Made by a program: the position numbers and the translations under genes
DNA from: Brachynemurus nebulosus
Taxonomy: Eukaryota > Arthropoda > Insecta > Neuroptera > Myrmeleontidae
Reading direction: 5' to 3'
NCBI GenBank assembly: GCA_035578155.1
Contig: JAPWDM010000004.1
Location: 51,856,762 to 51,920,761 of the forward strand
Length of the DNA: 64,000 nucleotides
In this document: positions 38,001 to 51,245 of the stretch, piece after piece
Position numbering within the stretch: position 1 is the stretch's first letter
How the letters are laid out: each line of letters starts with the position of its first letter
Notes under the pieces: model-generated
The model's database searches: none
What the model was told of the DNA's origin: nothing
The model's input: only the letters and a program-made list of their open reading frames with translations

Positions 38001-39066
38001 GTAATATCAGTGAAATTTATGCTGGTTATTGTTGCAACATATAGACATAATTTACTACCAGCCATGGATAGATAAAATAGGTACCTGTATACTCATGAAA
38101 TATGCTTGATGTAACAATAAAACAAGCTTCACCAAAGTAAATATTCAGGTGTTAATCAAAGTGAAGCAGCAAAGCTTTGTAGCTCCGTAACTAGGAACGG
38201 CTACGTTGTGTTACTATAGGAGCGTCCAAAAGGAACGGTTTGCTTCAATAAATATTATTATGATCAAATTATAACTTAATAATTAATAGACAATGTCCCC
38301 TATTATGTAGTTTTATGTTGGCAAAATATAAGGTAAGATCACCATCATTCCACCACATACAATATTGCACCGGTTGGAATGGTTTGTCAGAATAATATAT
38401 GTGCAAAAGGTATTGTTTATTGTTTTAGACAAGTCATAGGTACCTATGTACCTACATAATACAGTGGGAGGCAGAGTCCGTGGCGAATGCTTTGAGCAAA
38501 TCGAGTATACGTTATTTGTTTATTGACCGATATAGTCATATTAAATTTAATTTAGACATTGTACAGTCATCTACAAAAATGTAACAGTGACTGATGGTAT
38601 GTCTTATAAAAATCGAGTACTTTTTCGGATTAAGCAATCAAAATTTATCTCACTAAGAAGTAACGAAGTAACGACTAACTTTTATCGTAAAGAACCTAAC
38701 AAAACTTGAACAACTCATATCTGAAAGGACTCAAAGATTACAAAATGTTGATCCACCAACACTATTCTATTGTAATTTGTCAGATAGGCATAGCTTAATA
38801 AAAATAACTGATATGAAGTGCGAACAGAATTCTGTTTGAAATTTAACAATTGGCTGTTGGAAACAATATTGTTATAGTTTCAAAAATAAAAGTTAAAGGA
38901 TAAGGTTTAGAGACGAAAAATAAAAGGGGGTAGTAATTTCCGCACCAAATAATTATTGATATCATTCGAAATTATCATATTCCTATGTGTATTTTTCGCA
39001 CTAAGCCCTTGAAAATAAAACGAATTATTTTTCGATAAAATTATATTTAGCTGAGTGTATAATATA
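35034..39066. other. Spacer; less AT-rich island at 35585-35930 and a tRNA-like element
   Basis: No supported gene. About 35585-35930 is less AT-rich and appears single-copy, ending near GTAGTAGTGGTGAGTAAAC, which could be a donor site, but no open frame supports an exon. A tRNA-like sequence lies at 37037-37110. Confidence 0.4.
37037..37110 (-). repeat. tRNA-derived sequence (tRNA pseudogene or SINE head)
   Basis: On the minus strand TGGTCTAGGAGG fits a polymerase III A box and GGTTCAAGTCC fits a B box. The T arm (CTGGG TTCAAGT CCCAG) is a perfect 5-bp stem with a 7-base loop. The anticodon stem and the acceptor stem each contain mismatches, so this is not a working tRNA. It may be the head of a SINE. 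Confidence 0.55.
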
Positions 39067-39747
39067 CAGGCTGGTCCAGAATTATGTACCGTAATTGCTA
39101 GAGCTGATAGTACGTTCAAAAATAATAGTACATGTTCATATATACCTTTTTCCAAAACTCAATAATAAGGGAGGTAAAACCCTGTAAAGGGATTAAACGA
39201 AAACAATTTTTTTCTTAAGACTTTCCAAACGCTTTTCAATAACGGATTAATATTTTAGGGGTACGTATTTTGCGTTAGGAAGATTAAATTTATGTTAACG
39301 CTTATTCTACCACTTACGATCAAGCGGTTATTTTGGGTGGTAGGTGTGAGTTATCACGTCTTTTCTTTTTTAATTTGCAGTTATTTTGAACAAAATTCTT
39401 AACAATATGATTCCTAGAGGCAATTCCACACAAAAAAGGTATACTTGTTACATTTCGATAAATATTACCGTTTTCAAGTAACTTAAAGTAGAAGTATCTA
39501 TTTCCAAATTATAAATATCATAAATTTAATTATCTTGATGTGCACACGCCCCTCTAAAATGTGAACCCATTATTAAAAAGCGCCTAAAAAATTTTAAAAA
39601 GAAGTCAATTTTGTTCTGCCATTCTACATTGCACCTCTCTACTTTACCTCCTTGATTATTGAGTTTTGGAAAAAAGTGTAAATAAAAAGGTATCATTATT
39701 TTTGAACGTACTATCAGTTCTAGCAACTACGGTACATAAATCTGTAC

Positions 39748-39749
<2 letters not shown>
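39067..39749. mobile_element. TIR element with arms of about 115 bp
   Basis: The left CAGGCTGGTCCAGAATTATG through GCTAGAGCTGATAGTACGTT and TTTTGGAAAA..CTCAATAATAAGG is inverted at the right (CTTGATTATTGAGTTTTG ... GTACTATCAGTTCTAGCAAC ... ACATAAATCTGTACC). A third partial copy of this end occurs at about 40685-40715, just after the transposase relic. Opposing short frames over each arm are mirror images of one another. Confidence 0.7.

Positions 39750-39751
<2 letters not shown>

Positions 39752-39838
<87 letters not shown>
39752..39838. repeat. (AT)n microsatellite
   Basis: Pure TA dinucleotides directly at the right end of the TIR element; a second shorter tract follows at 39910-39944. 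Confidence 0.95.
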
Positions 39839-39842
<4 letters not shown>

Positions 39843-39907
39843 AGTAGATGATATAAAAACTAGGCCATGAGGTTAGTTTAGTTAGTTTTGACAATATACT
39901 TCGACTT

Positions 39908-39951
<44 letters not shown>

Positions 39952-39954
39952 TAC

Positions 39955-40690
39955 CTCTATGGAGGAAGAGAACTGGTTTGCACACAAGATAAAGATGAAA
40001 TTCAGGAAACAAATTTTGTTTCAATTCTTGTCGATGAAACCACAGACATTAGTACAAAATCACAACTTTCAACTTGTGTCCGATGTTTTGCCTGATGGAA
40101 CTACTGTTGAGCGATTTTTGGGGTTTGTTAATGTCAGTGCCAATAGAACGGCTAATGTCATTTCGAAATATGTTATTGATATTGTAAGAGATCTAAGTTG
40201 TGGTGATAAATTAGTAGCTCAAGGATATGACGGTGCGGCGGTAATGTCTGGTGAATTAAATGGCACCCAAGCGAAAGTAAAAGAAGTGTTTACCCAGACT
40301 TTATTCATTCATTGTTGCGCACATGTTTTGAATTTAGTATTATCCCAATCTGTTCAGTATATAAAAAAATGTAAAGTATTTTTTCTCAACAGTAAATGGT
40401 TTGGCATCCTTTTTTACTCATTCCACTAAGCGTACACTTTTCTTAACGAATTAATTTAAAAAAAATTCCACAGGCCGCACCAACTCGCTGGCATTATAAC
40501 TCACGTTTAATAAATATGATTTTAACTTATGAAGCTGATTTAGAAACTTATTTTGAATCGATTGTTCATAAACCTTTAGAATGGGATAACGAAACTGTAA
40601 TGTTAGCAACTGGCTTTAATAATTTTTTCAAAAATTTCAAAAATTGTTTTCTCTTTAGGACTTTTGCTGCAGTATTTACTCAGACAGTAC
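39955..40690 (+). pseudogene. hAT-family transposase fragment (DUF4371/ZMYM-like)
   Basis: Part of a hAT-type transposase broken by frameshifts. One frame at 39988-40074 encodes [14 protein letters not shown], which contains the first acidic residue of the hAT catalytic core. The next frame, open to 40429, encodes LPDGTTVERFLGF, then QGYDGAAVMSGELNGTQAKV and FIHCCAHVLNLVLSQS, the usual DUF4371 signature. After further breaks, AAPTRWHYNSRLINM and a 40516-40690 stretch (ADLETYF..LEWDNETVMLATGFNNF) follow. The C-terminal dimerisation region is absent. Full-length members are typically 600 residues or more, so about a third is left. It ends at a copy of the TIR seen at 39067. Confidence 0.8.
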
Positions 40691-40743
40691 ATAATTCTGG
40701 ACCAACCTGTATATATCCAAATTGGAAATTTTCTACATTTATT

Positions 40744-40866
40744 TTTAGTCGAATTTTCTCCGAAAAATTAGACTTATACAGTCTATACGATAAGAGCTGC
40801 GAGAGGCGAGAGTAGGGGCGCTATCCGTTTTCGGACCCGTAGAACACGAATATGTAGAAAAAAAAG

Positions 40867-40954
<88 letters not shown>

Positions 40955-42120
40955 CCGCCACCTTTTAATTTGTGTAGCGCCCCCCTATGGAAGTTAAGAG
41001 ATGAAATTTGGTAAATGGGGCTCATTTTCGAGGCACCTCATACTATCAAAGTGGGGTCAAATTTTGGGCAAATTTAAGGGGGTGGTGGGGGGCGGAAAAG
41101 CAATAAAACTTTTCCAAACCGGTTTTAAATAATGTTTCGGTCAATTAGCTACAACATATCCAAAATTCAGCTTCCTAGGATGATTGGGTAGGAGTAGAGG
41201 GGGGAAAAACGATTTTCTATGGATCTAACAGGCCCCCAGCCCCCCAGAATTAACGTAGAGGGTTGAAATTTGGTGTGTTCATAAAGTTCGTACCTAGGTT
41301 GTGCTTTTTGGAGGTTTTAATATTTTACCCCCACCCCCCTCATTTTTAAGCTACAATTTCATGCATTTTCGACGTTTTCGAAGTTTGTACCACTCGCACA
41401 GGTCACCCAAATAAACCTAGAGGGCTGAAATTTTGTATTCGGATTGAGTTAGTATCAAGGGGGTGCCTTTTGGGGGTCTCGACTTTCAAACCCTACCGCC
41501 ACCATTTTTATACCCAAAAGAACATGATTTTTCTTGTTTTTTAACAATTTCGTTCGGGTCAAAATCTCCCCAAATAAACCTAGAGGGCTGAAATTTTGTG
41601 TACAGGTTAAGCTAATAGCCAGACATTGTTTTTTGGGGGTTTCAACTTTTAACCCTTACCCCCACGATTTTTACGCCAATATTTCCTTAATTTTTTTGCT
41701 TGTTTTCTAACACGTCTAGAGACTCTCTAAGGGAACCTAGAGGGCTGAAATTTTGTATGTGTATTCAGTTAGTATCCAGCTAGTACCTTTTAGGGAGTCC
41801 ACATTACTTTTCCCCCCACTTCTTCCATTTTTAAATCGGAATTGAATGCTATTGTTAAATGTGTTTTAAATGCATTACTTTTATTCTAAATACAAGTAGG
41901 CAAATAGTAATTTTAAAAAATTTAAAAAAAAATGAATACAATTTTTTAACAAATGAAATACATACATATTAAGTAATTTGAAAATGTTATTAAAGTCACT
42001 GTTTATTTATAAATTAAGAATTTTGGATTTTTATTATTTATAAAATTGAAATTTTGGATTTTTTTGGAAAGAAAAAATATCTTCATAAAGGCCTTCCAGT
42101 TTACTATTTAAGTTCCTTTT
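40744..42120 (+). repeat. 1.4-kb repeat unit 1: flank, (AT)n, minisatellite
   Basis: The order is GTCGAATTTTCTCCG flank with GGGGCGCTATCCGTTTTCGG, (AT)n at 40870-40952, then TCCCGCCACCTTTTAATT and a GCCCCCC block. Next come about four degenerate units of roughly 155 bp, each with ACCTAGAGGGCTGAAATTTT and ACTTTTAACCCTTACCCCCA-like blocks (about 41265, 41418, 41577, 41728). It ends with AAGGCCTTCCAG(T/A)TTACTA. A direct copy follows at once. Confidence 0.85.
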
Positions 42121-43565
<1,445 letters not shown>

Positions 43566-43900
43566 ATATTTAAAACTAAAACATAAAGGCAATTAGCGGA
43601 TAAACATGGGCAGGAATGTCCTCGTACGAATTGTGTTGGTTTTTTTTCTGCTACCTGTTTTCGGCACAAAATTGAAATTTACTGAGATACAGCCCTTAAA
43701 TACTTAAAACCTTTTTTTAAAGCCTCGATCAGCCGAACACTCATCACCAGTTTTGAAACCAACAAAATGACAATTCGGTTGTAGACTTTCAATCACATTT
43801 CGCTTGTAGACATTCAATACCGAAGATGAAGGGAAAAATTCGACTACCGTGATGGGGCCCCGCTGCTCACGGCGTTTTTTTGAAGTCGGTTAAAATGAAT
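43566..43900 (+). repeat. Repeat-family end, inverted copy at 50838-51245
   Basis: From about ATGTCCTCGTACGAATTGTG to GATGGGGCCCCGCTGCTCAC it is the reverse complement of 50838-51100. The copy at 50838-51245 then continues into a piece of the minisatellite, so this block belongs to the same family as the 1.4-kb units. Confidence 0.75.
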
Positions 43901-44439
43901 ATTTTGATAAAATGGGCACTACTCATCTCATTCTCAGCAACACGTTTATTCTTGCCAACTGTACGTACGAGTACATGTAATGTAGACTAATGTAAATTAC
44001 TTGTTTAAAATAAAGGCATAAATAGCTAGTGTGCATGTAGACAACATACATACATACATATAATATATTGAGATATGTGTGTACTTCATATAGCTAAATA
44101 TGGGAGCTTTAATACAATATTAATATGTGGCTATGTCGTAGCATTTTTTTATACTAGTTCGTAAGTGTGAAATGTTAAAAAATAAATGAAATTTAAATTA
44201 TATTAAATGGTATTGTTGCAATGGCATAATAATAATATATTTACACTGTTTTAATATTTATAATGTAACACTTTTTTAAATGTAAATTTTTTTTTATCCC
44301 ATATACATTTTTATTGTCGAATTGCAAGATAAATGCTATTTAAAGTATTATTATAATAATTATTATAATAAATATATTAATATACAGGAAAATCATATCA
44401 GATTAAATCTTATTGAAAGATAGCTGATGGGTCTTCATT

Positions 44440-45190
44440 TCTGTAGGGTTCCAATGAAACATCTCGGAACAGTTACGTCTATCTGCAGAAGCGGCGCAAA
44501 GGGTGGACGAAGTGGGCGATCGCCTATAGCCTCACGGCGGAGCCTCACATACGTAAGAAAGCTGGTAGCACTTGATTAAGACTGCTGTCGGTTGTCGAGA
44601 TTTTTTTTTGCCACCTACTTAATTTTTAGGGATGTTTTTTGAAAAAATCTTGGAAATAGGGGCTTTGCAAAAGGGATTGTTTTTTTTTCTTTTTTGCTCG
44701 TCGCCTAATTTGCAAGGGAGTAATTTCAACGAAAAGTTAAAGAGAGCCTCATAAAAATTATCTTGCCCACTCCTCATTTTAGTCTTGCGCCGCCCCAGTC
44801 TATCTGTCTACCCCTTCCCCCATTAATACCTATATTTTTGGTTTAGGAACATGAAATTTTGCAAATACATGCTACAAGAGTAAATTTCAGTCAGTGCTTT
44901 TATAAGTTACTTCACGACTTGTCATATCGGGTCCAATAAAGTTAAGGTTTCTTTTAACTTTTATCATTTTTAAACTCCGTTTATGAAATATTAAACTTCA
45001 AAATTAATCCCCTTCTCAGGGTAATTTTTAGACTGTGAGTCCAAGGTACGCTTGGGAATCGCTTCATTGTTGCATGACGAATTTAGTACGCGTCTATGAC
45101 GATATGCTTCGTGTGCAAACAGCCTTAATGTGAAAAAAAAGAGATTTTCTATAATTTCCACTGACGTCGTCTCCATCAAAATAATATGTT
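44440..45190 (+). repeat. Dispersed repeat (GGGTTCCAATGAAA family), copy 1
   Basis: It shares GGGTTCCAATGAAA, CGGAA, GTCTATCTGTC / GTCTGTCTGTC, ACATGCTACAAG and later blocks with 52605-53190. Interrupted by the hAT element at 44486-44798. Confidence 0.6.
44486..44798. mobile_element. hAT MITE with perfect 8-bp TSD
   Basis: The left CAGAAGCGGCGCAAAG and right CTTGCGCCGCCCCAG are imperfect inverted repeats flanked by TCTATCTG at 44478-44485 and 44799-44806. 313 bp, no coding sequence. The related repeat at 52605 lacks it. Confidence 0.8.
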
Positions 45191-45804
45191 TGAACTATAA
45201 TATCAAATGACAACATTATCTAAACATATTTTATCCGCCGTAAACTGATATACCATATGAAGAGATAGATATACAGATATATGTAAAAGCATATAAACGA
45301 TTCGTATTTATATAAGCATATTACCCGACTAAAATTACAGGTTGTTCTTCATAAAATTCACTACTGAAATAACCGTCCATCAGCAAGAACTGTACGATAG
45401 CCCTACTTATTAACTCAAAAATGCGAATTCAAAATTGCTTGAATTATTCAAAAAATTCAAATCGCACAAAACAAAAAAATTTCCCAGTTGCATTTCATAG
45501 ACAGTAGCTAGAGTTTTTCACAATTCTCACATAGAATATTCCTTATTTTTATTTAATATTAAAATCATTCTTTAATTTTTTTAGTAATATGAACCCTTCT
45601 GAACCTTTTGCTATCTATATGACTCAAACCAATTTTTTTTTTTTAAATACATAATTATTATAACCGCCCTGCGCTCAATTTGCTACTATTCAAAATTGCC
45701 TCTTAAACGAACCTTAAAATAGCTTTTAACACGTTCAATATACACACGGGCTCATGTATGATCGCCATTTACACAAAGCCTATGTCGCGTATATTGTAGT
45801 GTAG

Positions 45805-46507
45805 ACTAGCTGTACCCGCGACGTCGTTCGCGCATTAAATCAATGAGAAGTATGTAAGTATAATAATTACAAAGCATTTGCATAGAACAATAGTTTTGCG
45901 TAATGCATGCACATGCTCAAAATGGATTTTGTATTTTCCTGAGGGAAGGAAACATTTACCCGTAATAAAAAGTATCCTAAATGTTGATGCAGATAATAAG
46001 TTATTACCACACCAAATTTTATCAAAATCCGTTCAATAGTTTTTGGCGTAATGTGTGCATATATTAAAAATGGTCTTTTTATTTTCCCGTGGGAATGAGA
46101 TAGTTCCCTGGAGTAAAAAGTATCTTAAATGTTAACCCAGGTAATAGATTATCATCGCACCAAATTACATGAAAATCCGTTCAATAGTTTTTGTGTAAAG
46201 TGTGCACATGCTCAAAATGGTTTTTCTATTTTCCCGTAGGAATGAGACATTTTCCCGGAGTAAAACTATCTTAGATGTTGACTCAGGTAATAAGTTATCA
46301 TCACCCAAATTCCATTAAAATCCGTCCAGTAGTTTTGCGTGATGCGTGAACAGACAGACTGACAGACAGACAGAAATACAGAGAGACAAAAATTTAAAAA
46401 ATCGCTGTTTTATATCTACATCGATAACTATTTACAGTACCAGTACAATTTTCAAAAAATATTCCGTGTACAGAAACGGTCTCGTTACAATTTTATTATT
46501 TGTATAG
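45805..46507 (+). mobile_element. GACA-tailed dispersed element, copy C
   Basis: It begins ACTAGCTGTACCCGCGACGT. Units of about 150 bp follow, then GCGTGAACAGACAGACTGAC and ATCTACATCGATAACTATTT, ending with ACGGTCTCGTTACAATTTTA. Same tail as copy A, so these bases probably mark the true end. Confidence 0.75.
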
Positions 46508-47466
46508 GTGTAAGTCGATTCGTGTAGAAACAAGTTATATTGTAAATATCGGTTCATCATTATAGGTATCTGTAACGTGTACGTCAGTATAATAAGTAAA
46601 GCTTCTGGCATCTATAGACATTAGATCGAACTTTTACAGTCACCAGTATTTGCGATGGCGATGGCACTCAAAGTGTAGCACTGACGTCCACTTTGAATGT
46701 AACAATTAGCACTGACAATGAACGTTTTAAAAAACGACACTGTCTGTTAAATTGCGTAAGATCCGACATTGACTATTAGAAAGTAATCAAATGCGGATAA
46801 AGATTCAAACTAATGAAAATTTAATCAAATGTTCTCGTTCCAAAATATTATTCTTGAATACACCACGAAAAATTCACTGTGACCACAGATGAGGCAGATC
46901 AAGCCTACATCTAAAAAAAGTGTAATCCGAAAGTTGCAATAAGTAGCAATTTACACCACTACTGATTTAGTCTGTTACTGACCGTCGTGGTATTCACGTC
47001 ATAATAAATATCATGTTTTTTTAATCAACTCGTAAAATTTAAACAGAAAAAAATATGAAGTGTGTCGTATTTAAGTGTAAAAATTCTATTGAATCAAAAA
47101 TTTCTCAAAATAAAGGGATATCTTTCTTAAAATAAATAAATTTATTTTTAATTGTTGACTGGTGGTAACATACGGTGGCCATCATAGTATATAGTATTTG
47201 TATGCGTACTGCATACATCATCATCAACATATCATACTAACACATTGGTATATTCGTGTCCATACATCATGTGTTACGTCACCCGTTGGTTACAGTGGGC
47301 ACAGTTTGGTAGACATACCAGTTTGACTCGTTGACTGTGACCCTTCCATATTTAACTGTGGGTCTAGCAGTCACCTGATTGTTGTGGACATCCTGTACAC
47401 TCGTATTTGTGATTATAACACAATGAGTTGAACTATATATATATATGTACAATCAAGTTATTTTAG
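46508..47466. other. Spacer upstream of the candidate exon
   Basis: No repeat structure or gene recognised. It is less AT-rich than most of the window between about 47210 and 47400. Confidence 0.4.
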
Positions 47467-47568
47467 GGAGTACGAGCAACATGGACTGGACATGAACGTG
47501 GACAATAATGACGACGAGGACGTTGTCGAACCACCAAGCATCACACTAAGTTCATTAGAGATTGTTCG
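47467..47568 (+). CDS. Candidate upstream exon of the POU gene (acidic peptide)
   Basis: After an ATTTTAG acceptor-like site (ending 47466) one frame reads EYEQHGLDMNVDNNDDEDVV and then EPPSITLSSLEIVR before a TGA at 47570. The stretch is much less AT-rich than its surroundings and its codon content looks coding. It sits 2.4 kb upstream of, and on the same strand as, the supported exons. A possible donor (GTGATG) begins at 47569, but using it leaves two bases, which does not fit the phase-0 entry of the exon at 49955; a phase-0 end at 47563 would need a poor GTTCGG donor. So either a small exon is missing between them, or this is a different transcript, or it is chance. An internal ATG at 47491 could act as a start. 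I see the peptide; the gene assignment is inferred. Confidence 0.38.
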
Positions 47569-48011
47569 GTGATGGTGATGATCATTACTCGTTAACATTT
47601 TCACTGATCATTTTCACCAGGTTTGCTTGCTCATTTGATAGCCGGTACCTCTGTGTAGGGTGACGATATGCCTGTAATAATAATGGTACCCATTCCGAAT
47701 GGGACATATAAAAAAAAAAATTATGTGTATTTCATTTTTGGTTTTCCACATTTAATAACATTGTTCCATTAAATTTAATGTTCACGTTTTAATTATAATT
47801 CAAATTTTATAAACGTAAGCCAAACGATGAACAAGGATGTGAAAAAAGTTGTCAGTTCATTATAGATTTTGATCAATTTTGTATTTTTTTTCTTTTTTTA
47901 TTATTATTAAAATATAATGTTCTAAAAATGATTTTTATCAGGACACAAAGAAGTTTATCACTCATTATTACACAAGAGGTTTGTATTTTTTTTAATAAGG
48001 TTGGTCTAACG

Positions 48012-48133
48012 AAAATTTGTTGCTTAACAATTTAATGAGAAAAACTGTCAACTAACAAAAACACAACAGCGACGTTGAAACGTTTTTTGGTTGACAGTTC
48101 TTCGAGTTAAATTGTTTTTAAGCAACAAATTTG
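48012..48133. repeat. Hairpin-forming inverted repeat, arms about 45-50 bp
   Basis: AAATTTGTTGCTTAACAATT ... ACTGTCAACT on the left is inverted on the right as GTTGACAGTTCTTCGAGTTA ... AAGCAACAAATTT, with a loop of about 25 bp. The 74-codon minus-strand frame over it is not supported as a gene. Confidence 0.7.
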
Positions 48134-48526
48134 AGTTGTAAAAAACACGATTACGTGCTTGTACAAAGCGTGCTATTTCAGTAAACGTAAAAATCGTGTT
48201 GTTTCGGAAAACAATCCAAGCCATAAAAAACCATATATAGAATAAAAGTAAACAAGTCAGGTATTTATACAAAAAGGTGTGTCATCTATCCTCCATCAAG
48301 ACCACCCTTTGTACACTCATAACACCAAGTAGGGATCATCAAGTTCGCTGTTTGAAAGAAGTTCAGAATAAATGTACAAATATAGATTGATAATACAGGT
48401 GTCCTCCCAAAAATGATTTTGTCTTTCTGTGATTTTCAATTTGTTAACAACATTTAAATTTTGAATAGAAATTCTAATTTGTCATTTTACTAACTATTTA
48501 GTTAATTTCATTCACCTTATACACAT

Positions 48527-49676
48527 CAGGGCTGGGAAAAATGGTTCATAGAAACCACTTAAAATAGAAAATGGAAAATGGTTTCCAAAAATGCATTTAA
48601 AATACAAAATGGAAAATGGTTTTGCTGAACATATTTAAAATTGAAAATGGAAAATAGTTATTTAAAATGGATTATAAAATGCAAAATTTTTAGAATAAAT
48701 TTAAATTTTTACTTTAAATTTATTCTATAAATTTTTTATCATTATTTATATTAATTTAAAAAAAAAAAAAAAAGTTAAGAAAATATCAAACGTACTGAAA
48801 AGGCAGTCTTTTGAGAAAATTTTGTAAAGTTTGCATGGAATGAAAACGAAACCTAACTCTTCAAATATTGTAACTTAAAAATTTTGTAAAATTTAATTCG
48901 GCCTTGACATATTCAAACTACGCTACGACTGCAACTTCTAAATAAAATGATGAAAATCATCACACAAGAATATTTTGTCAAAATTTCAAACTTATAGTTT
49001 GGAAACTTTCCCTCTGAGAGTGGGTACCGTTTTTAAAAAGGGCATTTCGAGACATGCGCGTTTAAAGTTTGTCTCAAAATTGTTTCAGATCATTGTTTCA
49101 ACAACAATAATGTGATACTGTGGTGATAGCAATTGATCTTATACGTTCACTGGTTGTGGAATGACTGAACGTAAATTGGTATAATATCCCGCCAAAAGGC
49201 ACCAATCGATCCACAGAGTTTTGTATTTAGACTGAATCCATTGATCCGTGGTCGTAGCGACCTTAATAATTTGAATTTCAATTTAAAATTTTGATGGAAC
49301 ATGCATAACTGTATGTACTTTAAGATAAGACCAAAAAAAATTAATTTTTTCAAAATTCTACTCTGTGATGGTACCTTAACAGAACTGCAACTCTAGTAAC
49401 AAATGTAACTCAAGTGACATTGCAACTCGAGTTATGAAAAATTTGAGTCAATTAAATCAACTTACATTTAACTTAAAATTTGTTAGACTTCAAGTCATTC
49501 AGTTCAAGTTCTGTAATTAATATTGTATACTTATAAATTTGATTATACATGCATTTTGGTTTGACCGAACTTTGGTTTGACCGAACTTATTTAAAATAGA
49601 AAATGCAAAATGGCATTTTGTATTTTAAATACCTACATATTTAAAATGAAATCATTTTAAATAGTTCCCAGCCCTG
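48527..49676. mobile_element. hAT element with perfect 8-bp TSD
   Basis: The ends CAGGGCTGGGAA and TTCCCAGCCCTG are perfect reverse complements, flanked by ATACACAT at 48519-48526 and 49677-49684. Both ends carry AAAATGGAAAATGG-like subterminal repeats. 1150 bp without a recognisable transposase. If the candidate exon at 47467 is real, this lies in an intron. Confidence 0.9.
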
Positions 49677-49954
49677 ATACACATGACCCGCGAAAACGCC
49701 TCCCTTAAAAGCAAGTTATAGATCCGTGAAAAAGCAAAATCTCATCGTGGGTTTTCTATTGGAATCATATACAGTATGAATATAAAGAGAGCTTTAAAAA
49801 TTTTCAGACAAAAAGTAATTAAACGTTTGGGGCAGTCTTTCGACATAATTACCAAAAAATAGTTTTTATTATGTAAAACATATTTCTTGCAGAACTTTTC
49901 TCAAATTCTCAATAAATGTGTATGTATTTCAACGCATACATTTTTTTGTTTCAG

Positions 49955-50195
49955 GATAGTGATCGTGAAAGTAGTGTTGGATCACCGGAACCCGCGTCAA
50001 CAATGGGTTTGGACTGTACGACGTCGTCAATGAATGGACTCTTTTCACCGAACCATCAACAGCAATTACAAATGATGATGAACACGGCGGCGGCACTTCG
50101 AACCACCGGCATACCAACCGGAAGTCCTTCAGGTGCAGAAACAATGGATCCCTCGAAAGTGGCTGCAGCCGCTGCTGCTCATCTAAATGGAACAA
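49955..50195 (+). CDS. pdm3: POU-domain factor, internal exon (N-terminal Ser/Ala/Gln-rich region)
   Basis: Internal coding exon of about 80 codons plus one base. It follows a good acceptor (a T-rich tract ending in TTTCAG at 49949-49954) and ends before a GTAAGC donor at 50196. The peptide begins DSDRESSVGSPEP, runs through a short Gln/Met stretch (QQQLQMMM) and ends in an Ala run before HLNGT. No catalytic or DNA-binding fold is visible; this kind of low-complexity region is usual upstream of POU domains. It enters in phase 0 and leaves in phase 1, and the single leftover A joins the next exon in frame. An in-frame ATG at 49916 lies in the intron side of the acceptor, so the true start is probably further upstream. 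Its assignment to the gene rests on the frame and phase match to the two downstream exons; the pdm3 symbol is inferred mainly from the third exon. Confidence 0.75.
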
Positions 50196-50837
50196 GTAAG
50201 CAAGAGTAATATTCACATTATTAACACACTTTGATAACCGATTTTAAAAATTCTAATATCATAAATGTGAAAGTGTGTTTTACTTTTTACCCCGGGCAAA
50301 ATGTATAAAACACATACCCACAACAATAAACATTAGCTGTTTATCTTGTAACTTAATTTTTGTCCAATTTTTAATATTAATTGAGTCGTAAAAGTTCCGC
50401 CAGTATGTAAAACCTATGTATTTTCCAAGAAAAAAAACCATAAGACAAGTACTGTCAAAGTCGCACCAGGGCACAAATTTAAAAAAAAGATATGAAAAGT
50501 TGACCAATTCAAAAATCTAGAATAAGACAAAACATTTAAAAAAACTTTTTTATTGAGCATTAACAAGCTTTTTACGATATCTTTATTTACCATTTAAAAT
50601 TGCTTGAAAAAAAAACCTTAAAATCTTTATTTGTTTACATAAGCTTTGCTAAATACCTATTTTGAATCAGCTGTTTATACGAGCTAAAACATTACATCAA
50701 TAAAAATTTCAAGAGACCAAATAAAAAATTCGAATTAACTACAATTTGAAATTAGCCAGAGTCGACTTTTACAGCAAACTATAGGAATCGCTTTAATATA
50801 AGAATCAATTTAATACTACTTAATTGTAAAATAAAAA

Positions 50838-51245
50838 ACGCCGTGAGCAGCGGGGCCCCATCACGAAAGTCGAATTTTTCCCTCCATCTTCGGTATCTTC
50901 AAGATATCTAAATGTGATTGAAAGTCTACAAGGGATTTGTCATTTTGGTGATTTCAAAACTGATGATGAGTGTCCGGCTGATCGGGGCTTTAAAAAAAGG
51001 GTTTAAGTTTTTAAGGGCTGAATCTCAGTAAATTTCAGTTTTTTGCCAATAGTAGTTACAAGGAAAAAAACCGACCCAATTCGTACGAGGGCATTCGGAC
51101 CCTCAAAATTACACACAAAAATTACAAAATTACACACTCCAAATTACCCTCAAAATTACACACAAAATTTCAACCATCTAGGTCAAGAAGAATCCTGTTC
51201 TTTTTGGTATAAAAATGGTGGGGGTAAGGGTTAAAAGTTGAGAAT
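50838..51245 (-). repeat. Inverted copy of the 43.6-kb repeat end plus minisatellite piece
   Basis: GTGAGCAGCGGGGCCCCATC to about GGGTTTAAG is the reverse complement of 43600-43895. The last 60 bp (TATAAAAATGGTGGGGGTAA) match the minisatellite of the 1.4-kb units. Between them is a run of CAAAATTACACAC units (about 51105-51170). Confidence 0.7.

Noticed and set aside
41250..41830. Regularly spaced repeats that might suggest an array with spacers
   Set aside because: The units of about 155 bp are degenerate and contiguous, without unique spacers; this is a minisatellite, not CRISPR.
49929..50216. 95-codon minus-strand frame opposite the first POU exon
   Set aside because: It overlaps the supported + strand exon with good splice sites and has no recognisable features.
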